Counted from the first letter of the stretch, positions 15,558 through 23,342 are shown. The stretch is 47,693 nt of DNA from DAOUKH01 sp034421515 (GCA_034421515.1 DAOUKH010000035.1:1-47693), one strand, 5' to 3'. Numbers and translations are program-made. Notes: generated by a model not told the origin, from the sequence alone.

Positions 15558-18089
15558 CTATCCGCACTTATTGAAGCCACAAGCGTGGCACATGAGGCAG
15601 CCCTCTTGGTACGCGAGCACGCCGGAGCAGTCGGGGCAACTGACCGCCGACTCCGGCTCCTTCCAGGCCTCGAGCTTGGCGCCCTGTGCGGCCTCGGCGT
15701 TCTCCTCGGCCTTGCCCGGGTTGAACAGACCGAGCTGCGCACCCTGCATCGTGGGCTCGTTCCACATCTCGGCGGGCGTGCCGTCCTCGCCGGGCAGGTA
15801 CTTGGCAAGCACGAGCGCCACGGCATCGGGCGGCGAGGCGACCAGAACCCCATCGTCCCAGATCGGGTTGCTGGTGATGCCTTTCATGTGGTGAATGATG
15901 GCTTCGAGGTCGACGCCGGCGCGCAGACAGAGCGAGATCAGCCGCGAGATCGCCTCGAGGTGCGCCGCGTCCGTCGTGCCGGCCTTACCCAACTGCGAGA
16001 AGACCTCGAATGGTTTGCGGGTGTCGTCGACGTTCACCGTGACGTACATCGTGCCGTTGCCGGTGCGTACCTTGTGGGTCATGCCCACCATGGCGCGCGG
16101 GCGCTCGCGGGGGCGGCGAGGTACGGGGCCGGAGGCGATCTCTTCGGCCTCTTGCAGCACTGCCGGCGAATCCTCGGGGACCTCCGCCGTCTCGCCGCTG
16201 CGCGCCTTTTCGGTCTGCCCCGTGCTGAGCACCTGCATGCTCTTCGAGCCGTCGCGGTAGATCGTCACGCCCTTGCAGCCGAGGTCGTAGGCGAGGTCGT
16301 AGACCATGCGCACGTCTTCGACGCCGGCGTCGTGGCTGAAGTTGACCGTCTTGGAGACCGCGTTGTCCGTGTACCGCTGGAAAGCAGCTTGCATCCTGAC
16401 GTGCCACTCCGGCGAGATGTCGTGCGAGGTGACGAAGACCCGCTGCACCCACTCGGGAACGCCGGGCATACCGCGCACCGAACCGCGCGCCGCCAACTCT
16501 TCCATGAGCTCGCTGCTGTAGAAGCCCTCGCGCCGGGCCACCGCCTCGAAATGCGGGTTGACCTCGACGAGCCGCGTACCGTCCATGACGGTGCGCACGT
16601 AGCTGAGCGCGAACAGTGGCTCGCAGCCGCTGGAGCAGCCGGCGATGATGCTGATGGTGCCGGTGGGCGCGATAGTCGTGCGCGTGGAGTTCCGGAAGCG
16701 CGGGCCTTCATTGTGCTCGTAGACACTCCCCTTCCACGCCGGGAAGACGCCCCGCTCTTCCGCCAAGGCGATGGAGGCCTCGTCGGCCTTCTTCTGGATG
16801 AAGCCCATCACGTTCTCGGCAATCTCGACCGCTTGATTCGAGTCGTAGGACACACCGAGCATGAGCAGCAGGTCGGCCCAGCCCATCACGCCGAGCCCAA
16901 TCTTGCGGGTCCGCTTGGTGACCTCCTCGATCTTGGAGACCGGATAGCGGTTCATCGTGACCACGTTGTCGAGGAAACGCACCGAGGTGAAGACCGTCCG
17001 CTCCAAGCGGTCCCAGTCGACCTCGACGGGGTCCTCGGGCCCGGCTTCCTTGACCATCTTGGCGAGGTTGATCGAGCCGAGGTTGCAGGACTCGTAGGCC
17101 ATGAGGGGCTGCTCGCCGCAGGGGTTCGTCGCCTCGATGAGGCCCTCGTGCGGCGTGGGGTGGTCGGCGTTGATCCGGTCGATGAAGACGATGCCGGGAT
17201 CGCCCGTCTTCCACGCGCTGTTGACCAACTGCTCGTAGACTTCCGCTGCGTTCAAGGAGCCGGCCACGCGGCCGGTGCGCGGATTGAACAACTCGTACTC
17301 TTCGCCGGAGCGGGCCTTCTCCATGAACCGCTCGGTAAGCGCGACCGAGATATTGAAGTTCTGCAGCGACCTGTCGTCGTCCTTGACGTGGATGAACTTC
17401 AGGATGTCTGGGTGCTCCACGTTGAGGATGCCCATGTTGGCGCCCCGCCGTGTGCCGCCTTGCTTCACGACATCGGTTGCGGTGTCGAAAATCTTGATGA
17501 ACGAGACCGGGCCCGAGGCCACGCCGCCGGTGGAGCCGACGACGTCGTTCTCGGGGCGAAGCTGGGAGAAGCCGAATCCGGTGTCGCCGCCGCTCTTGTG
17601 GATGAGCGCGGTGTGCGTCGCCGACTCGAAGATGCCCTCCATGTTGTCGGGGACCGGCAGCACGAAGCAGGCCGACAGCTGCTGGAGCTCGCGGCCCGCG
17701 TTCATCAGCGTGGGCGAGTTGGGAAGGAACTCCAGACGCGCCAGCATCTGGTAGAACTCCTCCTCGATGGGCTCGATGTCGTGGCCGGGTTCCTCTACAC
17801 GGTCCCCCTCGGCGAGGTTCCGCGCCACGCGCCGGAACATCTCGTCGGGCGTCTCGACAATCTCGCCCTTCCGGTCCTTCGCCAGGTAGCGCCGACGGAG
17901 CACCTCCATGGAGTTGGCGGTGATCTCAAGGCCGGGAATCTCGGACTCGACCTCGACAATAGGAGCGTGAAGCGCCTCTCCCCGCAGTGGGGGATGTTCT
18001 TGGAGTACGTCGTGGGCGTAGCCGTTCAAGCCCGACGTCGCCGCCCGTAGTACGTCCTCAATGGGGTCACCGGCTGGACTAGAAGACAT
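15558..18089 (-). CDS. nrdJ: Adenosylcobalamin-dependent (class II) ribonucleotide reductase
   Basis: An 843-residue class II ribonucleotide reductase that makes dNTPs in the cytoplasm using coenzyme B12. The active-site residues are all present: redox Cys141 (LSACFVLP), Asn322-Pro-Cys324-Gly-Glu326 with the thiyl-radical Cys and its Asn/Glu partners, and Cys335 (SCNLGSINL). FLPNSPTLMNAG (121-132) is the family signature. The C-terminus has a zinc-ribbon-like CPDC...CHAC end with a final CG, probably the re-reducing tail. No intein is present. GGAG lies seven bases before the ATG. It is downstream of nrdR, 144 bp apart with a small hairpin (18109-18127), and probably shares its promoter. No class I or III enzyme is seen in the window. 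Confidence 0.96.
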   Translation of the reverse strand: MSSSPAGDPIEDVLRAATSGLNGYAHDVLQEHPPLRGEALHAPIVEVESEIPGLEITANSMEVLRRRYLAKDRKGEIVETPDEMFRRVARNLAEGDRVEEPGHDIEPIEEEFYQMLARLEFLPNSPTLMNAGRELQQLSACFVLPVPDNMEGIFESATHTALIHKSGGDTGFGFSQLRPENDVVGSTGGVASGPVSFIKIFDTATDVVKQGGTRRGANMGILNVEHPDILKFIHVKDDDRSLQNFNISVALTERFMEKARSGEEYELFNPRTGRVAGSLNAAEVYEQLVNSAWKTGDPGIVFIDRINADHPTPHEGLIEATNPCGEQPLMAYESCNLGSINLAKMVKEAGPEDPVEVDWDRLERTVFTSVRFLDNVVTMNRYPVSKIEEVTKRTRKIGLGVMGWADLLLMLGVSYDSNQAVEIAENVMGFIQKKADEASIALAEERGVFPAWKGSVYEHNEGPRFRNSTRTTIAPTGTISIIAGCSSGCEPLFALSYVRTVMDGTRLVEVNPHFEAVARREGFYSSELMEELAARGSVRGMPGVPEWVQRVFVTSHDISPEWHVRMQAAFQRYTDNAVSKTVNFSHDAGVEDVRMVYDLAYDLGCKGVTIYRDGSKSMQVLSTGQTEKARSGETAEVPEDSPAVLQEAEEIASGPVPRRPRERPRAMVGMTHKVRTGNGTMYVTVNVDDTRKPFEVFSQLGKAGTTDAAHLEAISRLISLCLRAGVDLEAIIHHMKGITSNPIWDDGVLVASPPDAVALVLAKYLPGEDGTPAEMWNEPTMQGAQLGLFNPGKAEENAEAAQGAKLEAWKEPESAVSCPDCSGVLAYQEGCLMCHACGFNKCG

Positions 18090-18108
18090 CGCTTTTCTCC
18101 ATCCGTGT

Positions 18109-18127
18109 GCTCCGGCTGGTCCGGAGC
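18109..18127 (-). other. Hairpin in the nrdJ leader
   Basis: GCTCCGG and CCGGAGC form a 7-bp stem with a 5-nt loop, about 20 nt before the nrdJ start codon. No T-run follows, so it is not a terminator. A role in attenuation or mRNA processing is possible. Confidence 0.4.
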
Positions 18128-18233
18128 TCCATCTTCATTGCTTCTGATTCTGTTCTTACGGCCAATACTCGCAAGGGATCCTTGTCACATAGGGGATGCG
18201 GGCCCGCGGCTTAGGAAAGCGAGGCCGGGCCGC

Positions 18234-18863
18234 TCACCCGTCCTCCGCAGCCTCGGGGCCGCCTGACGGCACGGCATCGGAGCCCTCGTCCGGCGGCGCC
18301 TCGTCGGCCGCGAGCATCCGCGCTCCTCGAGGCCGCCGCGGCCGCCGCCGCGCCGCGCGCGGCATCGGCTTCTCGCCCGGCAGCAGGGGAAGCTGGGCGG
18401 AGGTCGACCGGCTCTCCCGCGCCGCCATGAGCGATTCGATCTCGTCCCGGAAGTTGTCGATGTCGGCAAAGTCCCGGTAGACCGAGGCGAACCGGATGTA
18501 GGCCACCCGGTCGAGGGCCTTGAGACGGTCCATCACCATCTCGCCGATCAGCGAGGATGAGATCTCGGCGCGGCCGAGATGCTGCACCTCGGCCTCCACG
18601 TCGGCGGTCAGCTTGTCGATCGCGTTGACCGGCAGCGGCCGCTTGCCGCTGGCCTTGCGGATGCTCGCCGCCAGCTTCTCGCGATTGAACTCTTCGCGCC
18701 GCTCGTCCCGCTTGACGACCTGCACCGCCGCCGATTGGACGCGTTCGTAGGTCGTGAAGCGCCGGTTGCAACTCAAGCACTCCCTGCGCCGGCGTATGCC
18801 ATTCTCGGCTGCCCGCGAGTCGGTGACTTTGCTGTCCTCGTGGGCGCAATACGGGCACCTCAC
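18234..18863 (-). CDS. nrdR: Transcriptional repressor NrdR
   Basis: NrdR senses ATP/dATP and represses ribonucleotide reductase genes. The N-terminal zinc ribbon is complete (Cys3, Cys6, Cys29, Cys32), followed by the RRRRECLSCNRRFTTYER signature and an ATP-cone at about 49-139. NrdR is normally about 150 residues; this one has 209, with a basic stretch (PRAARRRPRRPRG) and an acidic end not found in typical members. The start is GTG with GGAG about ten bases upstream. It directly precedes nrdJ, its expected target, and follows the ftsZ terminator, so nrdR-nrdJ forms its own operon. A TTGACA-N17-TACCCT promoter lies at 18999-19027. Confidence 0.95.
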   Translation of the reverse strand: MRCPYCAHEDSKVTDSRAAENGIRRRRECLSCNRRFTTYERVQSAAVQVVKRDERREEFNREKLAASIRKASGKRPLPVNAIDKLTADVEAEVQHLGRAEISSSLIGEMVMDRLKALDRVAYIRFASVYRDFADIDNFRDEIESLMAARESRSTSAQLPLLPGEKPMPRAARRRPRRPRGARMLAADEAPPDEGSDAVPSGGPEAAEDG

Positions 18864-18921
18864 GCTGTAACACTCCGCTGATCTCGCTACCTCGCCGCCG
18901 CCAAAAGTGCCGTCCTACGAT

Positions 18922-18983
18922 CCGAAACGGCGGCTCTTTTCAGTGAAACACGTTTCGGGAATGGCCACTCAGGAATGTTTCAC
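18922..18983. promoter_or_regulatory. Interleaved GAAAC/GTTTC inverted repeats (candidate operators)
   Basis: CCGAAACG (18922-18929) pairs with CGTTTCGG (18951-18958), and GTGAAACA (18943-18950) pairs with TGTTTCAC (18976-18983). The arms are interleaved, giving four GAAAC-type half sites between the nrdR promoter and its start codon. GGTGAAAC also occurs near the mraZ start on the minus strand (23150-23157). Confidence 0.5.
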
Positions 18984-18998
18984 CGGAAAGGTCGTAAG

Positions 18999-19027
18999 AG
19001 GGTACTCACGACGAGGGCGGATGTCAA
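18999..19027 (-). promoter_or_regulatory. Sigma-70-type promoter for nrdR-nrdJ
   Basis: On the minus strand a perfect -35 TTGACA (19027-19022) is separated by exactly 17 bp from TACCCT (19004-18999). The predicted transcript start near 18992 gives a leader of about 130 nt. Confidence 0.65.
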
Positions 19028-19035
19028 GCCCTTTC

Positions 19036-19051
19036 CCACAATCCATTGTAC
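19036..19051 (-). promoter_or_regulatory. NrdR-box-like palindrome
   Basis: CCACAATCCATTGTAC contains ACAAT-CC-ATTGT and matches 11 of 16 positions of the NrdR box consensus. It lies about nine bases upstream of the nrdR -35. The usual second box, about three helical turns away, was not recognised. Confidence 0.35.
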
Positions 19052-19192
19052 CTCAATGTGGGCCTCACTACCAGATAGCCTTGTCGACAAGCCATGCACA
19101 TTCCCGAGAAACCGCGCACAATTCTCCGACCTTTTTCACACCAAACGCACGTCTCACGCACACTCCTCCACTACCCCGGTGAGGAAGAAGGC

Positions 19193-19231
19193 GGGCCCGC
19201 CCTGGAGGGGGTGACGTCCCAGGGCGGGCCC
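19193..19231 (-). terminator. Terminator downstream of ftsZ
   Basis: A perfect 13-bp stem (GGGCCCGCCCTGG with CCAGGGCGGGCCC) and 13-nt loop lie 18 bp beyond the ftsZ stop. On the minus strand it is followed by a pyrimidine-rich GCCTTCTTCC, a weak T-tract. Confidence 0.7.
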
Positions 19232-19248
19232 GGAGGAGGGGGGCGTTG

Positions 19249-20361
19249 TTAGAACTCGATCGGCAGCTTGGAGTGAGTCTTGATCGGCTCCGCCTCTGCC
19301 GCCGACCGCTTGCGCAGGAACGGCGGGACATCCAGGTCCGGATCGTCGGCCCCGCTGCCCCCGTTCATGAGGCGCTGGATCGTGTCCGGGCTGGCGAACG
19401 CCGTGCTCTGCTCCGACGGGAATCCCGTCGCGATGAGCGTGATCTTGACGTCGCTCTCCATCCGCGTGTCCGTCGACATGCCGAAGAAGATGTCGGCGGC
19501 CGGGTCCACGGCCTTGCTGATGATCTCGGAAGCGGCATGGACCTCGGTGAGGGTGAGGTCGGGGCCGCCCGTGATGTTGAAGAGCACGCCCTTGGCGCCC
19601 TCGATTGAGACGTCGAGCAGCGGGTTCGAGATCGCGGCGCGCGCCGCATCCGTCGCCCGGTTGTCGCCCTTGCCGTAGCCGACGCCCATCATCGCCGAGC
19701 CCGCGTCGCTCATCACGGCGCGCACGTCGGCGAAGTCGAGGTTGATGTCGCCGGGCACGGTGATCAGATCGGAGATCGCTTGGATGGCGCGCCGTAGCAC
19801 CTCGTCGGCGAGCTTGAAGGCGTCGCCGATGGTGACCTTGCGGTCGCACACCGCCACCAATGCGTCGTTGGGAATGACCAGCAAGGTGTCGACCTTCTCC
19901 CGCAGCCGGTTGATCCCTTCCTCGGCGCGGGCGCGCCGGTGGGCGCCTTCCCACTCGAACGGGCGCGTTACCACGGCCACGGTGAGCGCGCCGCTGGTGC
20001 GCGCCACCTCGGCGATGACGGGCACGGCGCCCGTGCCGGTGCCGCCGCCCATCCCCGCAGTCAGGAAGACCATGTCGCTCTCGCCAATCGTCTCGACGAG
20101 GTCGTCGCGGCTCTCCTCCGCGGCTTGGCGCCCCTTCTCAGGGTCGCCGCCCACTCCGAGGCCGCGGCTGACTTGGTCGCCGATTCGGATGCGGAGCGGG
20201 GCTTCGGCGCGCATCAGCGCCTGGGCGTCGGTGTTGACGCACACAAAGCTGACCCCGTTGACCTGCTCCTTCAGCATCCGGGCGACGGCGTTACAGCCTC
20301 CGCCGCCCACGCCAATGACTTTTACGTCCGCCATCCCTTTGAATTCGCTCTGTCCGCCCAT
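19249..20361 (-). CDS. ftsZ: Cell division protein FtsZ
   Basis: A 370-residue tubulin-like GTPase that forms the cytokinetic ring. The nucleotide loop GVGGGGCNAV (17-26) and tubulin signature GGGTGTG (105-111) are intact, and the T7 synergy loop NLDFADVRAVM (207-217) keeps both catalytic Asp residues. The C-terminal linker is very short. PPFLRKR occurs about 25 residues from the end, where most FtsZ proteins have the FtsA-binding tail. The frame extends 14 codons upstream, but ATG 20361 has a GGGAGAGG site and begins at the usual distance from the GTPase core. It follows ftsA by 125 bp and is closed by its own terminator. Confidence 0.96.
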   Translation of the reverse strand: MGGQSEFKGMADVKVIGVGGGGCNAVARMLKEQVNGVSFVCVNTDAQALMRAEAPLRIRIGDQVSRGLGVGGDPEKGRQAAEESRDDLVETIGESDMVFLTAGMGGGTGTGAVPVIAEVARTSGALTVAVVTRPFEWEGAHRRARAEEGINRLREKVDTLLVIPNDALVAVCDRKVTIGDAFKLADEVLRRAIQAISDLITVPGDINLDFADVRAVMSDAGSAMMGVGYGKGDNRATDAARAAISNPLLDVSIEGAKGVLFNITGGPDLTLTEVHAASEIISKAVDPAADIFFGMSTDTRMESDVKITLIATGFPSEQSTAFASPDTIQRLMNGGSGADDPDLDVPPFLRKRSAAEAEPIKTHSKLPIEF

Positions 20362-20486
20362 TGGTGCCTCTCCCTCTGTGTTTGCTTCCGCCGGCTCTTG
20401 CATCCGGCGATTCCGCTGCCCGTGAGTCGGGCCGTTCGTCGTTGTCGCTTCCTTACGTCACCTTCTCCATCGCACCGCGCGGCCGA

Positions 20487-21710
20487 TCAGGCCCGGAGCC
20501 CTTCGACCTGCCCCAAGAGACGGAAGCCTTTCGGCCGTTCCGCTTCATGCCAAGCTGCGCCCAAGACCGGGTCCCGGTACGTCCGCAGCAAACCGAGCAG
20601 CGACGCATGCGCCGGCCCTCTCAGATCGCTTACCGCGCCGCCCTCCCGGTAGAGAACGCCGCCGCCGGACGCCTCGCCCACGCGGGCGGGGACGCCGAGC
20701 ACCTCGCGGGCAAGGTCGGCGATGCTGGGAAGCACGGCGACGCCCCCGGTGAGCACGAGGCTGGCCGGGTGCTTCCATCGCCGCGCACCCATCGCCGCCG
20801 CCCAGCCGAGCTGTAGCAGTTCCGTTAGTCGGAGCCGTATGACTTCGAGCAGATAGCCCCGGCGGAAGCGCCGGTAGCCGCTGACCCCGTAGCAGGGGAT
20901 GGTGACCTCTTCTTGCAAGGCCGGGCCCTCCAAGGACGCCGACCCATGGTCGTGGAGAACTCCCTCGCCCACCGAGAACGACGTGTTGAGCGCCGTCGCG
21001 ATGTCGTTGGAAAGATGATGGCCGCCGACAGGCGCCGCCGCCGTTTGCAGCAGCATGTCGTTCAAATAGGTAGCCGCACCGGTCGTGCCCGCTCCGATGT
21101 CCATGTGGACGACGCCTGCCTCAGCCTCGGCCCGCTGCACGGCGGCGCGGCCCGCCGCCACGACGCTCGACAGGACTTCGTCGATCTCGATGCCCGCCAT
21201 TCGGGCGGCCCTTCGGAGCCGCTCGACGGCCTCCTCGCCGGCAGTGACGACCCGTATCTCGGCTTGCACCGACGCGCCCCGCATCCCCACCGGGCTGCGT
21301 CGGCAGAGATAGCCGTCGACACGGATCCCTCCGGGCGCGGCATGGAGCAGGACGCCGGCGCGAGCCGCGGCCTGCATCTGCGCCGCCGCGCGGGCCTCCG
21401 CCACGTCCCGCTCGGTGATCACGCTGTCGGTCCGGTTCACGGCCACTTCACCGACGGCGTTGAACGACCGGACGTGCACGCCGGAAATGCCGGCGATGAC
21501 CAGGGCGTCTCGGACTTTCCGCTCCAGGCCGGCGGACACCAACGCCGCGCGGATCGCGGCACTGGCTTCGTCGACGTCCTCGACCATGCCCCGCTTCACT
21601 CCCATCGACTTCGACCGGCCGAATGAGAAGATCTCGGTGCCGCCGGTGGCGGCCATTGCCGCGCCGATCACGCGCACCATCGCACTGCCCATATCGATGG
21701 CCACCACCAT
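20487..21710 (-). CDS. ftsA: Cell division protein FtsA
   Basis: An actin-fold ATPase of 407 residues that links FtsZ to the membrane. MVVAIDMGSAMVRV is the phosphate-1 motif, HMDIGAGTTGAATY phosphate-2, and VLTGGVAVLPSI the adenosine motif. The SHS2/1C subdomain lies at about residues 80-160. GTG codons upstream (21755) keep the frame open into rsmH, but ATG 21710 has GGAG five bases upstream and matches other FtsA starts. The usual C-terminal amphipathic membrane-targeting helix is not obvious in the last residues (FRLLGQVEGLRA). It lies 25 bp after rsmH, with no mur, ftsI, ftsL, ftsW or ftsQ gene between. Confidence 0.9.
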   Translation of the reverse strand: MVVAIDMGSAMVRVIGAAMAATGGTEIFSFGRSKSMGVKRGMVEDVDEASAAIRAALVSAGLERKVRDALVIAGISGVHVRSFNAVGEVAVNRTDSVITERDVAEARAAAQMQAAARAGVLLHAAPGGIRVDGYLCRRSPVGMRGASVQAEIRVVTAGEEAVERLRRAARMAGIEIDEVLSSVVAAGRAAVQRAEAEAGVVHMDIGAGTTGAATYLNDMLLQTAAAPVGGHHLSNDIATALNTSFSVGEGVLHDHGSASLEGPALQEEVTIPCYGVSGYRRFRRGYLLEVIRLRLTELLQLGWAAAMGARRWKHPASLVLTGGVAVLPSIADLAREVLGVPARVGEASGGGVLYREGGAVSDLRGPAHASLLGLLRTYRDPVLGAAWHEAERPKGFRLLGQVEGLRA

Positions 21711-21735
21711 CTCGGCTCCGTTGCGGCCTTGGCCC

Positions 21736-22692
21736 CTAGCCACAGCGGCCTCCACGAGCTGCGAGCTTCCGCGCCACGCGGAGTTTGGCGCTGCGGCTGC
21801 GCGGATTGCGCGCCTTCTCGGCGGCGCTGGGAACGATGGCCCGCCGCGTGACGACTTCCAGGGAAGGTGTGAGGGGGTGGCCGCCGCCGGGCGCCCCCGG
21901 CACGTGGGCGAAGTCGGCGGAGCGGTCGCGAAAGAAGTTCTTCACGATCCGGTCTTCCAACGAGTGGTAGCTGATAACGGCGACGCGCCCCTCAGGCTTC
22001 AGCACGTCGACCGTACCTTCCAAGGCCTGCTGGATGCCCGTGAGCTCGTCGTTGACGCAGATGCGCAGCGCCTGGAAGGTCCGCGTCGCCGGATGGATGC
22101 GATGTCGGCCGGGCGGGTAGGCCCCCGCGACGATGCTCGCCAGCTCGGTTGTCGTTTCAATCGGACGCCGGGCGGCAATGCGGCGGGCGATGAGCCGGCT
22201 CTTGCGCTCCTGGCCGTAGCGCCGGAGCACGCCGGCGAGCTCGTCCACGGCGTACGTGTTCACCACGTCCTTGCCCGAGACCGGCCCCTCCTTGGAGAAA
22301 CGCATGTCCAGCGGGCCTTCCTTTAAGAAGCTGAAGCCCCGGTGCCCGGCCGCGAGCTGCATTGACGAGAGGCCCAGATCGAAATAGACGCCATCGGCGT
22401 CCAGGAAACCGTGGTTCGAGCAGATGTCGAGGAGGTCGCGGAAGTTGCCTTGCGTCAGGGTCAGGGATCGGCCGTGTGAGCGGAGACGATCGCCGGCGAG
22501 GGCAAGCGCGTCCTCGTCCGCGTCGATGCCGAGCAGCCGCCCTTCGGGGCCACTGGCCTTGAGCACCGCCGCGGCATGTCCACCCGCGCCCAGCGTGCAG
22601 TCCACGTAGCGGCCCCCGGGCCGTACGGCCAGCCCCGCGACGAGCTCGGCAACGAGGACGGGCTCGTGCCCGGTCTTATGCGGACTCGCCAT
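21736..22692 (-). CDS. rsmH: 16S rRNA (cytosine(1402)-N4)-methyltransferase
   Basis: RsmH/MraW, 318 residues, methylates C1402 in the decoding centre of 16S rRNA using SAM. The SAM-binding TLGAGGHAAA motif is near residue 33, followed by GIDADEDAL and the family segments FDLGLSSMQL, GPLDMRF, RIHPATRTFQALRI and SYHSLEDRIVK. It overlaps the end of mraZ by 17 bp and so is translationally coupled to it, the standard mraZ-rsmH arrangement. Confidence 0.96.
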   Translation of the reverse strand: MASPHKTGHEPVLVAELVAGLAVRPGGRYVDCTLGAGGHAAAVLKASGPEGRLLGIDADEDALALAGDRLRSHGRSLTLTQGNFRDLLDICSNHGFLDADGVYFDLGLSSMQLAAGHRGFSFLKEGPLDMRFSKEGPVSGKDVVNTYAVDELAGVLRRYGQERKSRLIARRIAARRPIETTTELASIVAGAYPPGRHRIHPATRTFQALRICVNDELTGIQQALEGTVDVLKPEGRVAVISYHSLEDRIVKNFFRDRSADFAHVPGAPGGGHPLTPSLEVVTRRAIVPSAAEKARNPRSRSAKLRVARKLAARGGRCG

Positions 22693-23119
22693 TGCCCCGC
22701 TCCAACTTCTCCGCGATGTCCGAGAGGTTCCCCTGCTCGGCCATTTGCTCGCTCCAACCCTCGACCGACCAAATTTCGAAATAGGAGTTCTGCCCGGCGA
22801 TCACCACCGGTTGGTTGACCTCGATCCCGGCGAAGCTCCGAAGATTCGCCGGGACAACCACGCGGCCCTGCCGGTCGGGCGCTGCTTCGAACGCACCCGA
22901 AAAGGTGAGCCGTTGCAGCTTCCGCGCGTTCGGGTCGTACCGGGAGAAGCCCGATACGCTATCGGCGACTTCCTGCCACTCGACCGGTGGGTAGGCGACG
23001 ATGCAGCCGTCCGGGCCGCGGGCGAGGACCATGCCGCTCTGCACCGTGTCGCGGAACTTCTGCGGCACGACGATGCGCCCCTGCGCGTCGACTCGACCCT
23101 CGAACGTTCCTAGAAGCAA
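22676..23119 (-). CDS. mraZ: Transcriptional regulator MraZ
   Basis: A 147-residue MraZ with its two SpoVT/AbrB-like halves, marked by DAQGRIVVPQKFR and DRQGRVVVPANLR. It binds repeated GG-containing boxes upstream of its own operon and controls division gene expression. The start is TTG: GGAGGGG lies about eight bases upstream and the protein then begins with the family's short N-terminus. The nearby ATG at 23125 is out of frame and soon stops. It is the first gene of mraZ-rsmH-ftsA-ftsZ and has a strong promoter with a 10-bp-phased GG array (23167-23220). Confidence 0.94.
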   Translation of the reverse strand: MLLGTFEGRVDAQGRIVVPQKFRDTVQSGMVLARGPDGCIVAYPPVEWQEVADSVSGFSRYDPNARKLQRLTFSGAFEAAPDRQGRVVVPANLRSFAGIEVNQPVVIAGQNSYFEIWSVEGWSEQMAEQGNLSDIAEKLERGNGESA

Positions 23120-23132
23120 GTGGCCATCCCCT

Positions 23133-23145
23133 CCGCCTAGGGCGG
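23133..23145 (-). other. Small hairpin overlapping the mraZ ribosome-binding site
   Basis: CCGCC-TAG-GGCGG on the plus strand folds into a 5-bp stem that runs into the GGAGGGG site of mraZ on the minus strand. It could limit translation, but the stem is short. Confidence 0.3.
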
Positions 23146-23166
23146 AACGGTTTCACCATTGAGACT

Positions 23167-23210
23167 CCGAAGTCCACCAATTAGCGCCAGTTTATACCAA
23201 TCTCTACCTA
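23167..23210 (-). promoter_or_regulatory. 10-bp-phased GG array, candidate MraZ operator
   Basis: On the minus strand TAGG, TTGG, CTGG, TTGG and TCGG start exactly every ten bases (plus-strand positions 23210, 23200, 23190, 23180 and 23170). MraZ is known to bind short repeats about one helical turn apart. The array runs from the promoter spacer past the -10 into the leader, so binding would block transcription. Confidence 0.65.
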
Positions 23211-23220
23211 TTCGTGTCAA
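23191..23220 (-). promoter_or_regulatory. Strong sigma-70-type promoter of the mraZ operon
   Basis: A perfect TTGACA (23220-23215) is separated by 18 bp from TATAAA (23196-23191). The transcript would start near 23184, about 65 nt before the TTG start of mraZ. Confidence 0.75.
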
Positions 23221-23223
23221 GGG

Positions 23224-23238
23224 ATTCCAGCATGGAAT
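23224..23238. promoter_or_regulatory. 15-bp palindrome next to the mraZ -35
   Basis: ATTCCA-GCA-TGGAAT is a perfect inverted repeat ending four bases upstream of the mraZ -35 box, where an activator or repressor could bind. Confidence 0.4.
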
Positions 23239-23342
23239 ACCAAAACCCGCCTAAGTCGAGGCTCGCAGGGTGCACTTCCCATGGGCGCAGGCGCCCCTTG
23301 AAAGTGACGCTAGAGACAAGGAGAAGAAGCCGCGCCGCCGGG

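Larger units (their letters stand above)
18864..19192. other. Gene-free regulatory gap between ftsZ and nrdR
   Basis: No protein or RNA gene is seen here. From the nrdR side it holds two interleaved inverted repeats (18922-18983), a sigma-70-type promoter facing nrdR (18999-19027) and an NrdR-box-like palindrome (19036-19051). The ftsZ terminator lies next to it. Confidence 0.6.

Noticed and set aside
18090..18233. Possible cobalamin riboswitch before the B12-dependent nrdJ
   Set aside because: No B12-box-like sequence was found and the gap is too short for a full cobalamin riboswitch.
21711..21755. GTG start of FtsA overlapping rsmH
   Set aside because: ATG 21710 has a better ribosome-binding site and the FtsA phosphate-1 motif begins there.
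23100..23109. GAACGTTC in mraZ as a LexA box
   Set aside because: It lacks the four-base spacer and lies inside the coding sequence.
23281..23297. GGGCGCAGGCGCCC as a terminator for the MFS gene
   Set aside because: The loop would be two bases and no T-tract follows.
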